DNA of 64,000 nucleotides, taken from positions 1 to 64,000 of the forward strand of contig NZ_CANNCF010000004.1 of NCBI RefSeq assembly GCF_947503045.1, given 5' to 3'. The notes beneath the pieces are model-generated. The model was not told the origin of the DNA. It worked only from the letters and a program-made list of their open reading frames with translations, and did not search any database. Position numbers and translations under genes: made by a program. Below, piece after piece: positions 6,850 through 15,931 of the stretch (position 1 is the first letter of the stretch; each line of letters opens with the position of its first letter). Source of the stretch: an uncultured Tateyamaria sp. GTDB lineage: Bacteria > Pseudomonadota > Alphaproteobacteria > Rhodobacterales > Rhodobacteraceae.

Positions 6850-9338
6850 TGCTGCCGCGAAGTGTACGCGGCCGTCTCTGGACCGCGTTGGGACTGCTGT
6901 CTTTGGCCATTGTCTGCATCAGTGTGCTTACAGGGGTTGCTTTGCAGCGGGTCGATAACCGTTTGCAAGAGTTGCACCAGCAGTCGCTCAGCCAGGTGGC
7001 GCGCGCGATTGATCTGTCGAAACGCTCTTCCGATTTGGCGACATCGGCACCATATCTGCTCAATCAGCGGTCCAATTTCCTCATCCAACAAGAAGGTGCA
7101 GCCCTTCTCGATGTGTTAGAGAGTGTGCGAAACGAATGGCCCGAGAGGTCTGCATCAGACGAGGACCGAACGGCGCTGATTGCCTTCACCCATTCAATGG
7201 AAACCGGCGTCCGCGATTTGATAGCCGCCTCACAGACGCTCGATCAGGTGCAAACCCTTGTGCGCGCGCGCATAGCGGACCTCAGCACCTTGAGGGAGGA
7301 GGTCACGCTGCGGATTGAAGATCAAAGTGCGACAACCAATGAGCGCCTCACATGGTGGACTTTGCAAAGCATGAACGCAGATGCCCTGAATGCGGCATAT
7401 GCAGGCAATCTGATCGGCGTAGGCGAAGAACAGCGCCACTATCAGCGACAAGGCCAACTGGTGCGTTCCGCTGACAAGACCGAAGAACAGTTGCAATACC
7501 TCGCTAGCCTCGACGCGCTGGTATACGGCGATGTGGGTATTTTCGAATTGCGCAAGGTCGAACTGGGGCTTGGACTGGATGCGCAAAACGCTCTCTTCCG
7601 GATCAGGCGAGACGCCAATGGTGTGAACGAATTGGCCCTCAACTTTGCCAAGCGCGCTGAAGGCATACTGACCGAAGAGCGGTCTTCATCGTCGAACACA
7701 ATCCAGTTCACTCGCGTCTTTGTCGCCATTGTAAGCCTTGCGGCCTTAGGTTTGGCGCTGATCGCCGCGCTCTATGTGTCGCGCTACGTGGCTCATAATA
7801 TCGGGCGCGTTTCTGAGGCTATGGTGCGGCTGGCCAATGGTGACCGCAGCAGCGTGCTGCCGCGGCGTCTTGCCGGCGATGACGAGATTGCCGATCTCTT
7901 TCGGTCCTTTCGCAGCTTTCGCGCCAACGCGCTCCGCCTGGATCGGTCTAACCGGCTTTTGGACCAACGAAACGCCCTGTTCGAAAAGGTCTTTGCAAAC
8001 ATCACTGACGGGCTGGCGATCACAGATAATACCGGCAAGTTGACGGCGTCCAACCCGGCCTTCGCGCGCATCTTGTCGGTTGATCGCATCACCGGGTCCT
8101 TGGTGGACTGGATCTACCAATCCGATTTCGGCGCCTCTGCCAAAGAGGCGCGCCTAAACGTTAGACACCGTGGCTATGTGCTCCTGTCGTCGCATGATGA
8201 GCAAATCCTTGAAGTGCGCGTCAGTCGCCTGCCGGAAGAAGGCCGCGTCTGGCTGATTTCGGATGTGACCGAACAGCGTCGGATGGCCGACCGGGTCGAG
8301 CAAATCGACCGGATAGAGCTTTTGGGCAAACTCGCCGGCGACACGGCACATGACTTTTCGAACATTCTGGCGACGATCAGGACCCATGCCCACCTGCTGG
8401 AAAAGCAGGTTCCTGATAGCCCGGACAACCTCTCGGCAATTGAAAATGCACTGGAATACGGCGCGTCGCTGACAGAGCGGCTATTGGCCTTCGCCCGCAA
8501 GCAACCTCTTTCCCCAGAGATCGTGGAACTCAATACGTTGGTCGAAGGCATGGTCGAACTTGTGGAAATCAGTCTCAAGCCAGGCGTGCGGCTGCAGGTC
8601 ACCCCCTCTGAGGCGCCGTTGCATGTGCGGGCTGACCCCGGGCAGCTTGAATCTGCTGTCTTCAATGTCGTGCTCAACGCCAATAACGCGATCGCCGAAA
8701 CAGGGGAAATTCGTATCCGCCTTGCAGAACAAGGCGATAGCCACGCCGAAATCGCCGTCTCTGATACAGGGTCTGGCATGACGGAAGACATCAAACGAAA
8801 GGCCATTCAGCCGTTCTTTACCACACGTGCGAGTATGGGTGGCACTGGCCTTGGCCTGTCGATTGTTTATGGGTTCATCAACCAAAGCGGCGGCAAGCTT
8901 GAGATCAATAGCCAGGTGGGCACTGGCACAGACGTCACCCTTAAGATGCCTCTTGCCATCGATTGGGAAACCGCTGAGCCCGTAGGAGCTCGCAAGAAAG
9001 CGCTGTTGGTGGATGATTGCGAAACAGATCGCGTAGTCACAACGAGGGTTCTGGAAACTCTTGGATACGATGCCTATCCCTGCGTCGCTGCCGAAGAAGC
9101 CATTGAGGCACTGCAGGCAAACCACTTTGACCTTGTTGTCAGCGACTTTGATCTGGGCGGAGCGCTGAGCGGCCTTGATGTTCTGGCGCGCGCGCGCGGA
9201 CTTGCACCGGAGGCTGGGCGGATCCTGATCAGCGGAAAATCCTCCCTTCGTGGACTGCAGATCGAGGATGCTGTTTTCGTCGAAAAACCGGTGACCGATA
9301 CGAGCCTTTCCAATGCCGCTGGAACTAACTTAGTTTAA
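6849..9338 (+). CDS. Hybrid sensor histidine kinase
   Basis: An 829-aa membrane kinase. Order: transmembrane helix near residues 10-30, a long mostly helical periplasmic sensor region, second transmembrane helix near 290-312, HAMP, a PAS-like domain, HisKA with phospho-acceptor H501 in TAHDFSNIL, HATPase (N-box NVVLNANNAI, G-boxes DTGSGM and GGTGLGLS) and a C-terminal receiver with probable acceptor D766. The extra receiver suggests a phosphorelay. ATG 6849 overlaps the regulator stop. The sensor region is of the helical-bundle type seen in TorS-like kinases; some of these read a ligand through a periplasmic binding protein, and one is encoded 1 kb away. Confidence 0.88.
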   Translation: MLPRSVRGRLWTALGLLSLAIVCISVLTGVALQRVDNRLQELHQQSLSQVARAIDLSKRSSDLATSAPYLLNQRSNFLIQQEGAALLDVLESVRNEWPERSASDEDRTALIAFTHSMETGVRDLIAASQTLDQVQTLVRARIADLSTLREEVTLRIEDQSATTNERLTWWTLQSMNADALNAAYAGNLIGVGEEQRHYQRQGQLVRSADKTEEQLQYLASLDALVYGDVGIFELRKVELGLGLDAQNALFRIRRDANGVNELALNFAKRAEGILTEERSSSSNTIQFTRVFVAIVSLAALGLALIAALYVSRYVAHNIGRVSEAMVRLANGDRSSVLPRRLAGDDEIADLFRSFRSFRANALRLDRSNRLLDQRNALFEKVFANITDGLAITDNTGKLTASNPAFARILSVDRITGSLVDWIYQSDFGASAKEARLNVRHRGYVLLSSHDEQILEVRVSRLPEEGRVWLISDVTEQRRMADRVEQIDRIELLGKLAGDTAHDFSNILATIRTHAHLLEKQVPDSPDNLSAIENALEYGASLTERLLAFARKQPLSPEIVELNTLVEGMVELVEISLKPGVRLQVTPSEAPLHVRADPGQLESAVFNVVLNANNAIAETGEIRIRLAEQGDSHAEIAVSDTGSGMTEDIKRKAIQPFFTTRASMGGTGLGLSIVYGFINQSGGKLEINSQVGTGTDVTLKMPLAIDWETAEPVGARKKALLVDDCETDRVVTTRVLETLGYDAYPCVAAEEAIEALQANHFDLVVSDFDLGGALSGLDVLARARGLAPEAGRILISGKSSLRGLQIEDAVFVEKPVTDTSLSNAAGTNLV

Positions 9339-9415
9339 CGCTCGGCGCCCGCGGTGAACGGCCGCTTTGGATGGTGCAAGTGCAGCATCCATTGCGATCG
9401 GGGAAAGGCAGCTAT

Positions 9416-9437
9416 GGGCCGCCCGCGAAGACGGCCC
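9416..9437 (-). terminator. Inverted repeat past integrase copy B
   Basis: GGGCCG and CGGCCC pair around a 10-nt loop a few bases beyond the stop of copy B. It matches the position and core of the hairpin behind copy A. No U-run follows on the minus strand. Confidence 0.45.
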
Positions 9438-9443
9438 AAGTTG

Positions 9444-10076
9444 TTAGATTTCTATGGCCTCTGCAATCGCAAGAGCGTCTTCGAGTTCAACACCCAGATA
9501 TCTGACGGTGCTGTCCATCTTGGTGTGCCCAAGTAGCAGCTGAACCGCCCTCAGGTTGCCGGTCTTCTTGTATATCTGTGTGACTTTTGTCCTCCGCATC
9601 GAATGCGTTCCGTATGCGCTGGCCTCCAGACCGATCGACGTGACCCAATCCCGGACGATCCGGGCATACTGGCGTGTCGAGATGTGCAGGCGTTCATGGA
9701 ACCGACCCGGCCAAAGGTACTCCGAGCCGACCATGATCTCATCTTCCATCCACTTTTCGACGGAGGCGCGTGTGCCTTCGGATATCTCAAATCGCACAGG
9801 TTTCTGAGTTTTGCTTTGTAGCACGGAAGCCCGCTCTTTGATCTGACCAGACGCCATGACGTCGACGACTTTCATCCTCACCAAGTCACACCCGCGCAGC
9901 TTGCTGTCGATAGCCATGTTGAACAGGGCGAGATCGCGATGGTTTTCTGCCAATTCAAGTCGCACGCGTATCGCCCAGACATGCTTTGGTTTCAGTGGTC
10001 GCTTTTGACCTACGATGCGGCCCTTGTTCCATGCAGGACGCAGAGCGCGAATGGCTGGTAAGTTTGGTGTTTCCAT
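9444..10076 (-). CDS. Short tyrosine recombinase/integrase, copy B
   Basis: A 210-aa paralogue of the recombinase at 106-741, with catalytic residues R61, K89, H158, R161, H184 and Y193. The protein differs from copy A at only a handful of positions, but the DNA is about one-sixth different in the last 130 nt, where the protein is identical; the copies are therefore old or independently acquired and kept by selection. ATG 10076 has the conserved ribosome site GGAGGATCAGTC. It stands alone between the two-component system and a small membrane protein gene. Confidence 0.9.
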   Translation of the reverse strand: METPNLPAIRALRPAWNKGRIVGQKRPLKPKHVWAIRVRLELAENHRDLALFNMAIDSKLRGCDLVRMKVVDVMASGQIKERASVLQSKTQKPVRFEISEGTRASVEKWMEDEIMVGSEYLWPGRFHERLHISTRQYARIVRDWVTSIGLEASAYGTHSMRRTKVTQIYKKTGNLRAVQLLLGHTKMDSTVRYLGVELEDALAIAEAIEI

Positions 10077-10111
10077 GACTGATCCTCCGATCCGCCATGC
10101 CCTCCCACAAC

Positions 10112-10128
10112 GACAACCCGACGTTGAC
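10112..10128 (-). promoter_or_regulatory. Inverted repeat in the leader of integrase B
   Basis: GACAAC, 5 bp, GTTGAC: the same leader element as before copy A, with one mismatch. The flanking leader and a conserved CATATCA block (TGATATG on the coding strand, a possible -10 region) are shared with copy C. Confidence 0.4.
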
Positions 10129-10240
10129 GATGCCACCATATCACAGGATGCTGCGTCGCATCCGAGGTCCGCAACGAGCCCGAAGTGGGCATTGAAATCC
10201 CCTCGATTGGCATCGTAAGAACTCAAACGCGGCAACGGAA

Positions 10241-10519
10241 ATGGGCAAAATGCTACAACAGGTTGTAATGTTTTCGCTCGTGATATGGAGCTTCGCCACA
10301 GTCATTGAGAAATTTGCAAACTTCAATTTCGCGCAACACTTCAATGGAGTGAAATTCGAAGGTTTCTATTTAATACCAAACAGAAAGTATAAGGTTTCAG
10401 AAATCACGCACGACAGATTGAGGAAGTTCATTTACCTGCTTAAGTCCATCAAATTCGTTTCTGGTATCTCTTTGTTAGTATCAATTCTTCTATCAATTGC
10501 CCTGAGACTATCGACTTAG
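10241..10519 (+). CDS. Small two-helix membrane protein, unknown
   Basis: A 92-aa open frame with a hydrophobic helix near residues 5-22 and another near 72-88, separated by a basic, aromatic-rich stretch. Base composition is clearly more AT-rich than the neighbours, which fits acquired DNA. No family was recognised and no convincing ribosome site was found (a second ATG lies at 10250). It may be a real small membrane protein of the accessory region or a chance frame. Confidence 0.4.
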   Translation: MGKMLQQVVMFSLVIWSFATVIEKFANFNFAQHFNGVKFEGFYLIPNRKYKVSEITHDRLRKFIYLLKSIKFVSGISLLVSILLSIALRLST

Positions 10520-10689
10520 CGCCCACTTGGAACAGAGATGCTTCAATGGCTGTTTCGTCCTGCGCTCTGTGAGTTCGAGCGGGGCAGCATTTCGGCAGTG
10601 CGGCGAAAGTCCGGTCTGGTGAAGCTGCGCCGCAGCGCTTGACTGCAACGGCAATGGCAGGAATGGGCCGTTTTTGGAGACCAAATGGA

Positions 10690-11226
10690 TTATGGATTGA
10701 TAGCTCGACCTGTTACGTAACCATATGATTGCTCAACCAGTTCCAATACGATGTCGAGCTCTTCCAAGTTTGTTGGTGTGTAAATCATGACAAATCCGTC
10801 CCACCCTTCGCGCTGATTAGCCCAAGGATGCGCAATGGCCCAACCTGCCTGAACGGCCTTTCTTGCCAAGTCAGGCTCTAGAGACGCATGCAAACTTCCG
10901 TCCGGGTGGAGATGCGCAAACTCGAGACCACCAACAATAACTTCTGGATGTGCCAAAGACATATCATCGTCCAGCTGAAACCCAACCGCTCCTGGAAGTG
11001 AAACTCGCGTCGGCCCGATGTTGACCCCCGGAAACTCAGCGACCCGTTCAAGTAGCTTCTCAGATAGGTCCGGGTTCGGCTCAATGCCGAGTTGAACATG
11101 AGGAACGCCATTCGTTGTCTCTGGGATCGGAGTCTCGCGCGTGGGCAGGTGAAGATCTTGTGCCCACCCGGTTTTCGCCGAAGCAATGAAAGCAACAGTG
11201 ACGAAGACGATACTTCGGATGGTCAT
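10690..11226 (-). CDS. Exported luciferase-like (DUF5519) domain protein
   Basis: A 178-aa protein with a signal peptide (cut near GWAQ, residue 22). The segments EFAHLHPDGSLHASL and AGWAIAHPWA are typical of the family annotated as luciferase or DUF5519, whose biochemical role is not established. No cofactor motif is visible. It is a single gene on the minus strand between intergenic repeat-rich stretches, so it is probably accessory. ATG 11226 is the only start that keeps the signal peptide. Confidence 0.7.
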   Translation of the reverse strand: MTIRSIVFVTVAFIASAKTGWAQDLHLPTRETPIPETTNGVPHVQLGIEPNPDLSEKLLERVAEFPGVNIGPTRVSLPGAVGFQLDDDMSLAHPEVIVGGLEFAHLHPDGSLHASLEPDLARKAVQAGWAIAHPWANQREGWDGFVMIYTPTNLEELDIVLELVEQSYGYVTGRAINP

Positions 11227-11385
11227 GGGATCAAGGGCTCCTTGTTAATCTAATCATGGATGGAGGGATGCATTTGGTCAATTCGCAGTTGCAGCGAACG
11301 TCAGGACCGACGGGCCGCGCTGCGGCGTTTGGCATGTCAGGTCAACGGCAGCTCCGGGCCGCCCGCGACGGCGATCCAGAAATTG

Positions 11386-11523
11386 CTAGATTTCAATGGC
11401 CTCAGCGATTGCTAGCGCATCCTCAAGATCGACCTCTAGTACCGCACTGTACTGTCGATCTTGGTGTGTCCAAGCCAAAGCTGAACCGCCGGCAAGTTTC
11501 CTGTCTTATAGTAGATCTGCGTC
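11386..11523 (-). pseudogene. Decayed 3' end of a fourth integrase copy
   Basis: About 140 bp matches the last third of the short recombinase genes, including the TAG stop region, the stretch encoding the GHTKMDSTVRYLG motif area, and the GGGCCGCC-type sequence behind the gene. A one-base deletion relative to copy A near 11,440 breaks the frame, and similarity stops near 11,523. It has the same orientation as copies A, B and C. It marks an old insertion or a deletion endpoint. Confidence 0.8.
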
Positions 11524-11569
11524 TCTGTCAGACATCAGAACCACAGGCGCTGATGTCAGACAATTCTGT

Positions 11570-12385
11570 TCATGTGAGGCGCTTCATGAACGACCAAAGG
11601 TGACCTTCAAGATCGCGTGCGCTGTATTCGCGATAGCCATATGGTTGATCGACAGGGTCATACACAATCGATACCCCAAATTCACGCGCGTGCTGAAAGT
11701 GAGCATCCACGTCCGCGACCATGACCGCGATCGTTGAACTGGTGCCGCCAAGCGCTTTTGGCGATGACAGGCCGTATTCGTCCGATTCCGGATGGAGCCA
11801 GATAACACCGTTCCCGGCCTCGATCTCGCCATGGGCCACGGTTCCGTCTGTGTCGCGCCTCAGCTCTCCCGGACCCAGTGCGAATGCGTCTTGAAGGAAG
11901 CGAAACGCCTGCTCAAGATCCTCATACACCAGTATCGAAACCCGGTTCTCTACGGTTTGTTCAATCATTGCCATTTCCTCCAAGAGCGAAAGCATATCGG
12001 TGCTGCTGTTGGCCAAGGTGATGTCTTCGGACGCCAGCAACCGCTTGAGCCGCGCGCCCAACCGGCTCTCAACGACGATCCGCCGCTCGAGCTCTGCCAG
12101 TTGCGATGTCATCGTGCCCTTTAAGTCCCACGCCGGATCGTCAAGTGCTTGAACAATCTCGGATAGCGGAAGCCCAAAGCTGCGCAGCATCTTGATGCGA
12201 TAGAGCCGAGTTACATCGGCCTCTGTATAGATGCGGTGTCCTGCCTCCGTTCGCTTTGAGGCACGCAACAAGCCAATTTCTTCGTAGTAGTGCAAAGTGC
12301 GGATTGTCAGGCCTGCTGCGGCAGCGATTTCGCCAATCGCCCGATCTTCGTTCGGTGTGTGTTTGTTGCTCATGGGATCGAGCAT
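11570..12385 (-). CDS. MerR-family regulator fused to a VOC (glyoxalase-like) domain
   Basis: A 271-aa protein with an N-terminal MerR winged helix (IGEIAAAAGLTIRTLHYYEE then GHRIYTEADV), a coiled-coil dimerisation helix, and a C-terminal VOC/glyoxalase domain from about residue 145 (VSILVYEDLEQAFRF ... GVIWLHPESDEYG ... YSARDLEGHLWSF). In MerR proteins the C-terminal part binds the inducer, so the VOC fold may be a ligand sensor or an antibiotic-binding module of the bleomycin-resistance type. GTGAGG lies before ATG 12385; ATG 12373 is an alternative. No target operon is obvious. Confidence 0.82.
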   Translation of the reverse strand: MLDPMSNKHTPNEDRAIGEIAAAAGLTIRTLHYYEEIGLLRASKRTEAGHRIYTEADVTRLYRIKMLRSFGLPLSEIVQALDDPAWDLKGTMTSQLAELERRIVVESRLGARLKRLLASEDITLANSSTDMLSLLEEMAMIEQTVENRVSILVYEDLEQAFRFLQDAFALGPGELRRDTDGTVAHGEIEAGNGVIWLHPESDEYGLSSPKALGGTSSTIAVMVADVDAHFQHAREFGVSIVYDPVDQPYGYREYSARDLEGHLWSFMKRLT

Positions 12386-12632
12386 ACGGCCTCACGCGAC
12401 GTTAGATGCAAGAGAATTTTTTGACCAATTTTCGACCGGCAATACGGGATTTTCCTTTTTTGAGACGAAGGCAACGAAGGCTTTGGCTGGGACAGGTGAA
12501 TCGAAGCACTGATCAAAGGCGGTGAAGATATTCTCCTTCACCCAGGTGGAACAAACGCAGCGAATGTCCGAAATGCGGGCTGCGTCTGCAGCATCTGGGC
12601 CGCCAGGTGGCCGGCCGCTTTGGGCCGTCCTG
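12386..12632. other. Intergenic stretch with a degenerate dispersed motif
   Basis: No gene is seen. It contains GCGAATGTCCG and CCGCTTTGGGCCG segments and the word GCAGCATCTGG, which recurs upstream of the hairpin of integrase C near 25,705. Related words occur in other gaps of the window. Confidence 0.35.
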
Positions 12633-14120
12633 TCAGTTTGAGATCAGGTCGTTTTGGCGAGGTTGCGGAGGAAGCCCAGATGGCACGCTTTCGGGCACAA
12701 GAAATGCCCGGTCTTTGGCGCTTTCGTCCGTCAAGCTGTCGAGAAAAGCCAAAATGTCTGCGATCTCGCGATCGCTCAGCAAAACGGGTTCAAGTTCGTT
12801 CGCTGCGGCAATACGCGCTGTCAGGTCCGAGGAAGCCATGACCCAGCGATCTCGGGCCATAAATGGTTCGCGGCGATGATCTTCGAGCGGCGAAAACCTG
12901 ATGTCCGAACCCCGGGACGAGAGCCGTTGGATGCGCGCCAGCTGCGGCAATTGCACGGTCTCCTCGGCAAAGTCCAAGAGGCTCGTTTCAGGATCGAGGT
13001 GGTGCCGAACCATATCCTCGAGGCGGTCGAATGCGCCGCTATGTCCCCACGGCCCTGTCAGGGTCACATTACGCAGTGATGGCGTACGAAAGGCAAAGAG
13101 GTCAGTGTCGTCGAGGGTCACACGATGGCGACCTTCGTCTTCGGTTCTGACCGGAAACCCACTGCTTTGCCAATAGGTTCTGTCCGAACTATGCCCCTTG
13201 CCGGGTCCAATCTGGGGGGTGGCAATGGCGTGAAAATCGTGATCGGTCAGAAGTGGCCCGCCGTGACAGCGCGCACATCCCGCCTTTCCATAGAAAAGGT
13301 CCAGTCCCGATTGTGCCGCCGGGGCAAGATGCGACGGGTCGCGGGTGCGCAGCACCTGATCGAACGGGCTTTGGTCTGACCGGAACGCGACGGTCTGAAA
13401 CGCAGCCAGCGCCTCTGCGATATGGATGTATTCAACGTCACTGGCGGTTTCGATTTCCGGAAAGGCAGCGCGCAGTTCGTCCAGATAGCCCGGCACCGCC
13501 GCAACGCGCGCGGCAAGCATGGACCACACGGTGGTCCGGTTTTCCATATGCGCGGCGTTGGCAATCGGATTTTCGCCATACTGCCCCGCCATTTCGATGG
13601 GCGAGGTCACCGGAAAAAATGCCTGGGCAGCCAGTACGCCCGGCACGTCTCCGGGCAAGTAGCGGCCTGCCGGGCTGCGGATGCCAGCGGTGTTTAGGGC
13701 CTCCACGCGCCCATCGTGGAACATCGCGGTGTAGCCGCGTGCGCCGACGTTCCACAGGGGCTGCGCATTGCGGGGCACGCGGCCCGTGACCGGGTCCTTG
13801 GTAATACGATCCGGACCCGCGCCAAAACCGCCTTCTCCGATCCCAAGCGCGAGACCGTCGCCGGACCCGAAGGCGGGATCATGGCATGTCCCGCAGGAGA
13901 TGTTCCGGTTTCCCGACAGGATCGGATCGAAGAAGAGATTCCGCCCCAGCTCCACCAGCGCATCATCCGGTGCGCCGTCATAGAGATAGTCGCTGTCCTC
14001 CAGCGGTCTGGGCAGCGGGATCTGCAGGTCGGGTTCGGCCATGGCTTGTGAGAGCAGAACCACCGCGACGCCGATCGAGATTACGGTGGAAAGAGATACG
14101 CATGCGGGACGGGAGGCCAT
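12633..14120 (-). CDS. Di-haem cytochrome c peroxidase / MauG-like protein
   Basis: A 495-aa exported protein with a signal peptide ending near AMA (residue 28) and two c-type haem sites, CGTCH (near residue 75) and CARCH (near 285), as in bacterial cytochrome c peroxidases and MauG. NRNISCGTCHDPAFGSGDGLALG and RTPSLRNVTLTGPWGHSGAF are family blocks. ATG 14120 is chosen because it begins the signal peptide; ATG 14132 is also possible. It should act in the periplasm, reducing peroxide or oxidising a partner. It is longer than classical CcpA (about 330 aa), closer to the MauG-like branch. The adjacent upstream genes are on the same strand. Confidence 0.85.
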   Translation of the reverse strand: MASRPACVSLSTVISIGVAVVLLSQAMAEPDLQIPLPRPLEDSDYLYDGAPDDALVELGRNLFFDPILSGNRNISCGTCHDPAFGSGDGLALGIGEGGFGAGPDRITKDPVTGRVPRNAQPLWNVGARGYTAMFHDGRVEALNTAGIRSPAGRYLPGDVPGVLAAQAFFPVTSPIEMAGQYGENPIANAAHMENRTTVWSMLAARVAAVPGYLDELRAAFPEIETASDVEYIHIAEALAAFQTVAFRSDQSPFDQVLRTRDPSHLAPAAQSGLDLFYGKAGCARCHGGPLLTDHDFHAIATPQIGPGKGHSSDRTYWQSSGFPVRTEDEGRHRVTLDDTDLFAFRTPSLRNVTLTGPWGHSGAFDRLEDMVRHHLDPETSLLDFAEETVQLPQLARIQRLSSRGSDIRFSPLEDHRREPFMARDRWVMASSDLTARIAAANELEPVLLSDREIADILAFLDSLTDESAKDRAFLVPESVPSGLPPQPRQNDLISN

Positions 14121-14176
14121 GTTGAATTCCATTTCATTTTGCGTGCAGGTCGTCTTTATCCTGGCCGGACGCGGAA

Positions 14177-14506
14177 TCAGGCTCCGACAGGTGCAGCCCG
14201 GGTAAAGAGCCAAATGCTCAGGATCGCGAGACCGAGGCCCGCAGCTTGCGATGCGCTGAAGCGCTCGCCAAAGACCGCGGCCCCGATCACCGACAGGACG
14301 ACCACCTGGCTCATGCTCGACAGGACAGCGCCCTGACCAAGACCGTGCGCCAGCAGCCGCGCATAGGCGAGATTGCTCAGGCCAAAGATGAGAAAGGCGA
14401 GTATCAGGAAGTGCCCCAGCCCGGTATCGGCAAAGCGCTTCAACAGGACACTTCCGGCGGTGAAGCCGGTGCCGCAGGTGGCAAGTGCAAACCAGTGGGT
14501 AAACAT
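14177..14506 (-). CDS. SMR/EamA-like small membrane transporter
   Basis: A 109-aa protein with four predicted transmembrane helices, the size and shape of small multidrug resistance (SMR) or half-EamA transporters. The segment SSMSQVVVLSVIGAAVFGERFS is typical of the DMT superfamily. The conserved membrane Glu of EmrE in helix 1 is not seen, so it may carry something other than cationic drugs. AAGGAAGG precedes ATG 14506 at a slightly long distance. It follows the acetyltransferase gene by 31 bp and is probably co-transcribed. Confidence 0.7.
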   Translation of the reverse strand: MFTHWFALATCGTGFTAGSVLLKRFADTGLGHFLILAFLIFGLSNLAYARLLAHGLGQGAVLSSMSQVVVLSVIGAAVFGERFSASQAAGLGLAILSIWLFTRAAPVGA

Positions 14507-14537
14507 GGTGGGTACCTTCCTTGGAAATGATGCGCGT

Positions 14538-15149
14538 TCAGACCGCGCGATTTCGGTCCACGGGCTTGATCAGAAGCAGGACGTCGCCGGTGTAGTAGGG
14601 TTGGCATGGGTGCAGCCGGACCGGTGCCCTGGCTGCCAGCGCAAACCCTGCACGGCGGTAGAGACGCACGGCGCCCGTATTTTGCTCATAGACCTGAATG
14701 CTGAGCCGGTCATATCCGGCACCGCGGGCCGTTTCCTCGACCGCGGACAGAAGCGCTGTACCGATACCGCCGCCCCGTGCGCAGGCGCGCACAGCGAGGG
14801 CGTTCACATACCAGGTTCCGACGGACTGTGCCTCAAGCGCCACGAAAGGGGTGATAGGTGCGGGCAGGTCGTTCGGATCAACTGTCGGGGGCGCGTCAAT
14901 GGCATAACTTAGCCCCATGCCGATAACATCGCCATCGCGTTCGGCAACCAGTGCGTTGGCATAGGAAAACCCGCCGTCGGTCCGGCACGCGCGGGCCATT
15001 CCAATATCCAGCGGCGACTGTCCGTCAGTCGCGCTTGTGGTCCAGAGCCAGGACGGTATGCCCTCGCCCGCGATATCGATCAAGATGGCCAGATCGGCCG
15101 CATCCCTGGCTGTGGCGGAGCGGATCGACATGTGAAAACCGTCTTTCAT
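14538..15149 (-). CDS. GNAT-family N-acetyltransferase
   Basis: A 203-aa acetyltransferase. Motif A (VNALAVRACARGGGIGTALLSAVEE near residues 125-150) contains the R/Q-x-x-G-x-G/A acetyl-CoA loop; the C-terminal NTGAVRLYRRAGF block is also typical. ATG 15149 is preceded by AAAGGAACATC. The substrate is unknown. It lies in a minus-strand run with the SMR-like transporter, a pairing seen for detoxification of small amines or drugs. Confidence 0.82.
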   Translation of the reverse strand: MKDGFHMSIRSATARDAADLAILIDIAGEGIPSWLWTTSATDGQSPLDIGMARACRTDGGFSYANALVAERDGDVIGMGLSYAIDAPPTVDPNDLPAPITPFVALEAQSVGTWYVNALAVRACARGGGIGTALLSAVEETARGAGYDRLSIQVYEQNTGAVRLYRRAGFALAARAPVRLHPCQPYYTGDVLLLIKPVDRNRAV

Positions 15150-15226
15150 GTGATGTTCCTTTGTTGAAATCTTGCGATCCGTTCCATCGCCCGGCCTTGC
15201 GCGGGCGATGGAACTTTGTTTTGCGG

Positions 15227-15931
15227 TCAAGAATTGGGCGCTGCGCTTGCGTCGATCATCGGCCCGACGGGGACGCCGGAATCCCACTCCATTTTGCGGC
15301 CCCGGTCGTTTGCGGATGGCGGGGCCCCGAAGTAGTGAAATTCCGCTTTTTGCACTGCGGCGGTGTCGGCAGGACTGACGTGCGAAGCCTGATCGTCCGG
15401 GGCATCGGCGAACGCATACGTCGCGTTGATGGCCATGTAGGCGTTGAACCCCAGGGTGGTCTGGATCAGGCCGCGATCGAAACTCGCGTATTCCCCCGTG
15501 GCGCCGGTGATCGGGCGCAGGTTCGGTTTGCCCAGATCGGCAATTTCGGTGCCCTGTGTCACGACGGTCTCGCCATCGTCGAAAGCAAACACCTGTCGGC
15601 TGATAACCCAGACACCTGTTGTCGCGTTTCCACCTTCACCGACGAAATAGCCATCACAGGTCCAGGTCCCCAGCACGAGGTCCGGAAATGCCGGACTGCC
15701 ATCTTCGAGAACACCGGTCGTTTCGGCATCGAGCGTGCCAGCTGGATAGATATACCCCTGACTGATGAAAGCGTTGCCATAGGCGGGCATTCCGTTTTCG
15801 TGAACCGGTTGGGCGGCCATGAAGATCCGCGTGTGATCTTCGGCGACATCGAAAGATGTCAGGGGCTCTGCCAGTGCGCTCTGGCCGATCATGAGGGCGG
15901 CAACGGCCGCGGAAGTGATAAGTTTCTGCAT
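15227..15931 (-). CDS. Exported protein of unknown function
   Basis: A 234-aa protein with a signal peptide (MQKLITSAAVAALMIGQSALA). ATG 15931 has GGAG at good spacing; the long upstream extension lies over the methyltransferase gene and is rejected. The body contains FPDLVLGTWTCDGYFVGEGGNATTG, ISRQVFAFDDGETVVTQG and alternating beta-like segments, suggesting a beta-barrel or lipocalin-like fold, but no family was recognised. It is in the minus-strand run downstream of the homocysteine methyltransferase. Confidence 0.65.
   Translation of the reverse strand: MQKLITSAAVAALMIGQSALAEPLTSFDVAEDHTRIFMAAQPVHENGMPAYGNAFISQGYIYPAGTLDAETTGVLEDGSPAFPDLVLGTWTCDGYFVGEGGNATTGVWVISRQVFAFDDGETVVTQGTEIADLGKPNLRPITGATGEYASFDRGLIQTTLGFNAYMAINATYAFADAPDDQASHVSPADTAAVQKAEFHYFGAPPSANDRGRKMEWDSGVPVGPMIDASAAPNS

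Noticed and set aside
11256-11737. Plus-strand frames over the integrase remnant
   Set aside because: The DNA matches the minus-strand integrase; the plus frames only reflect its antisense.
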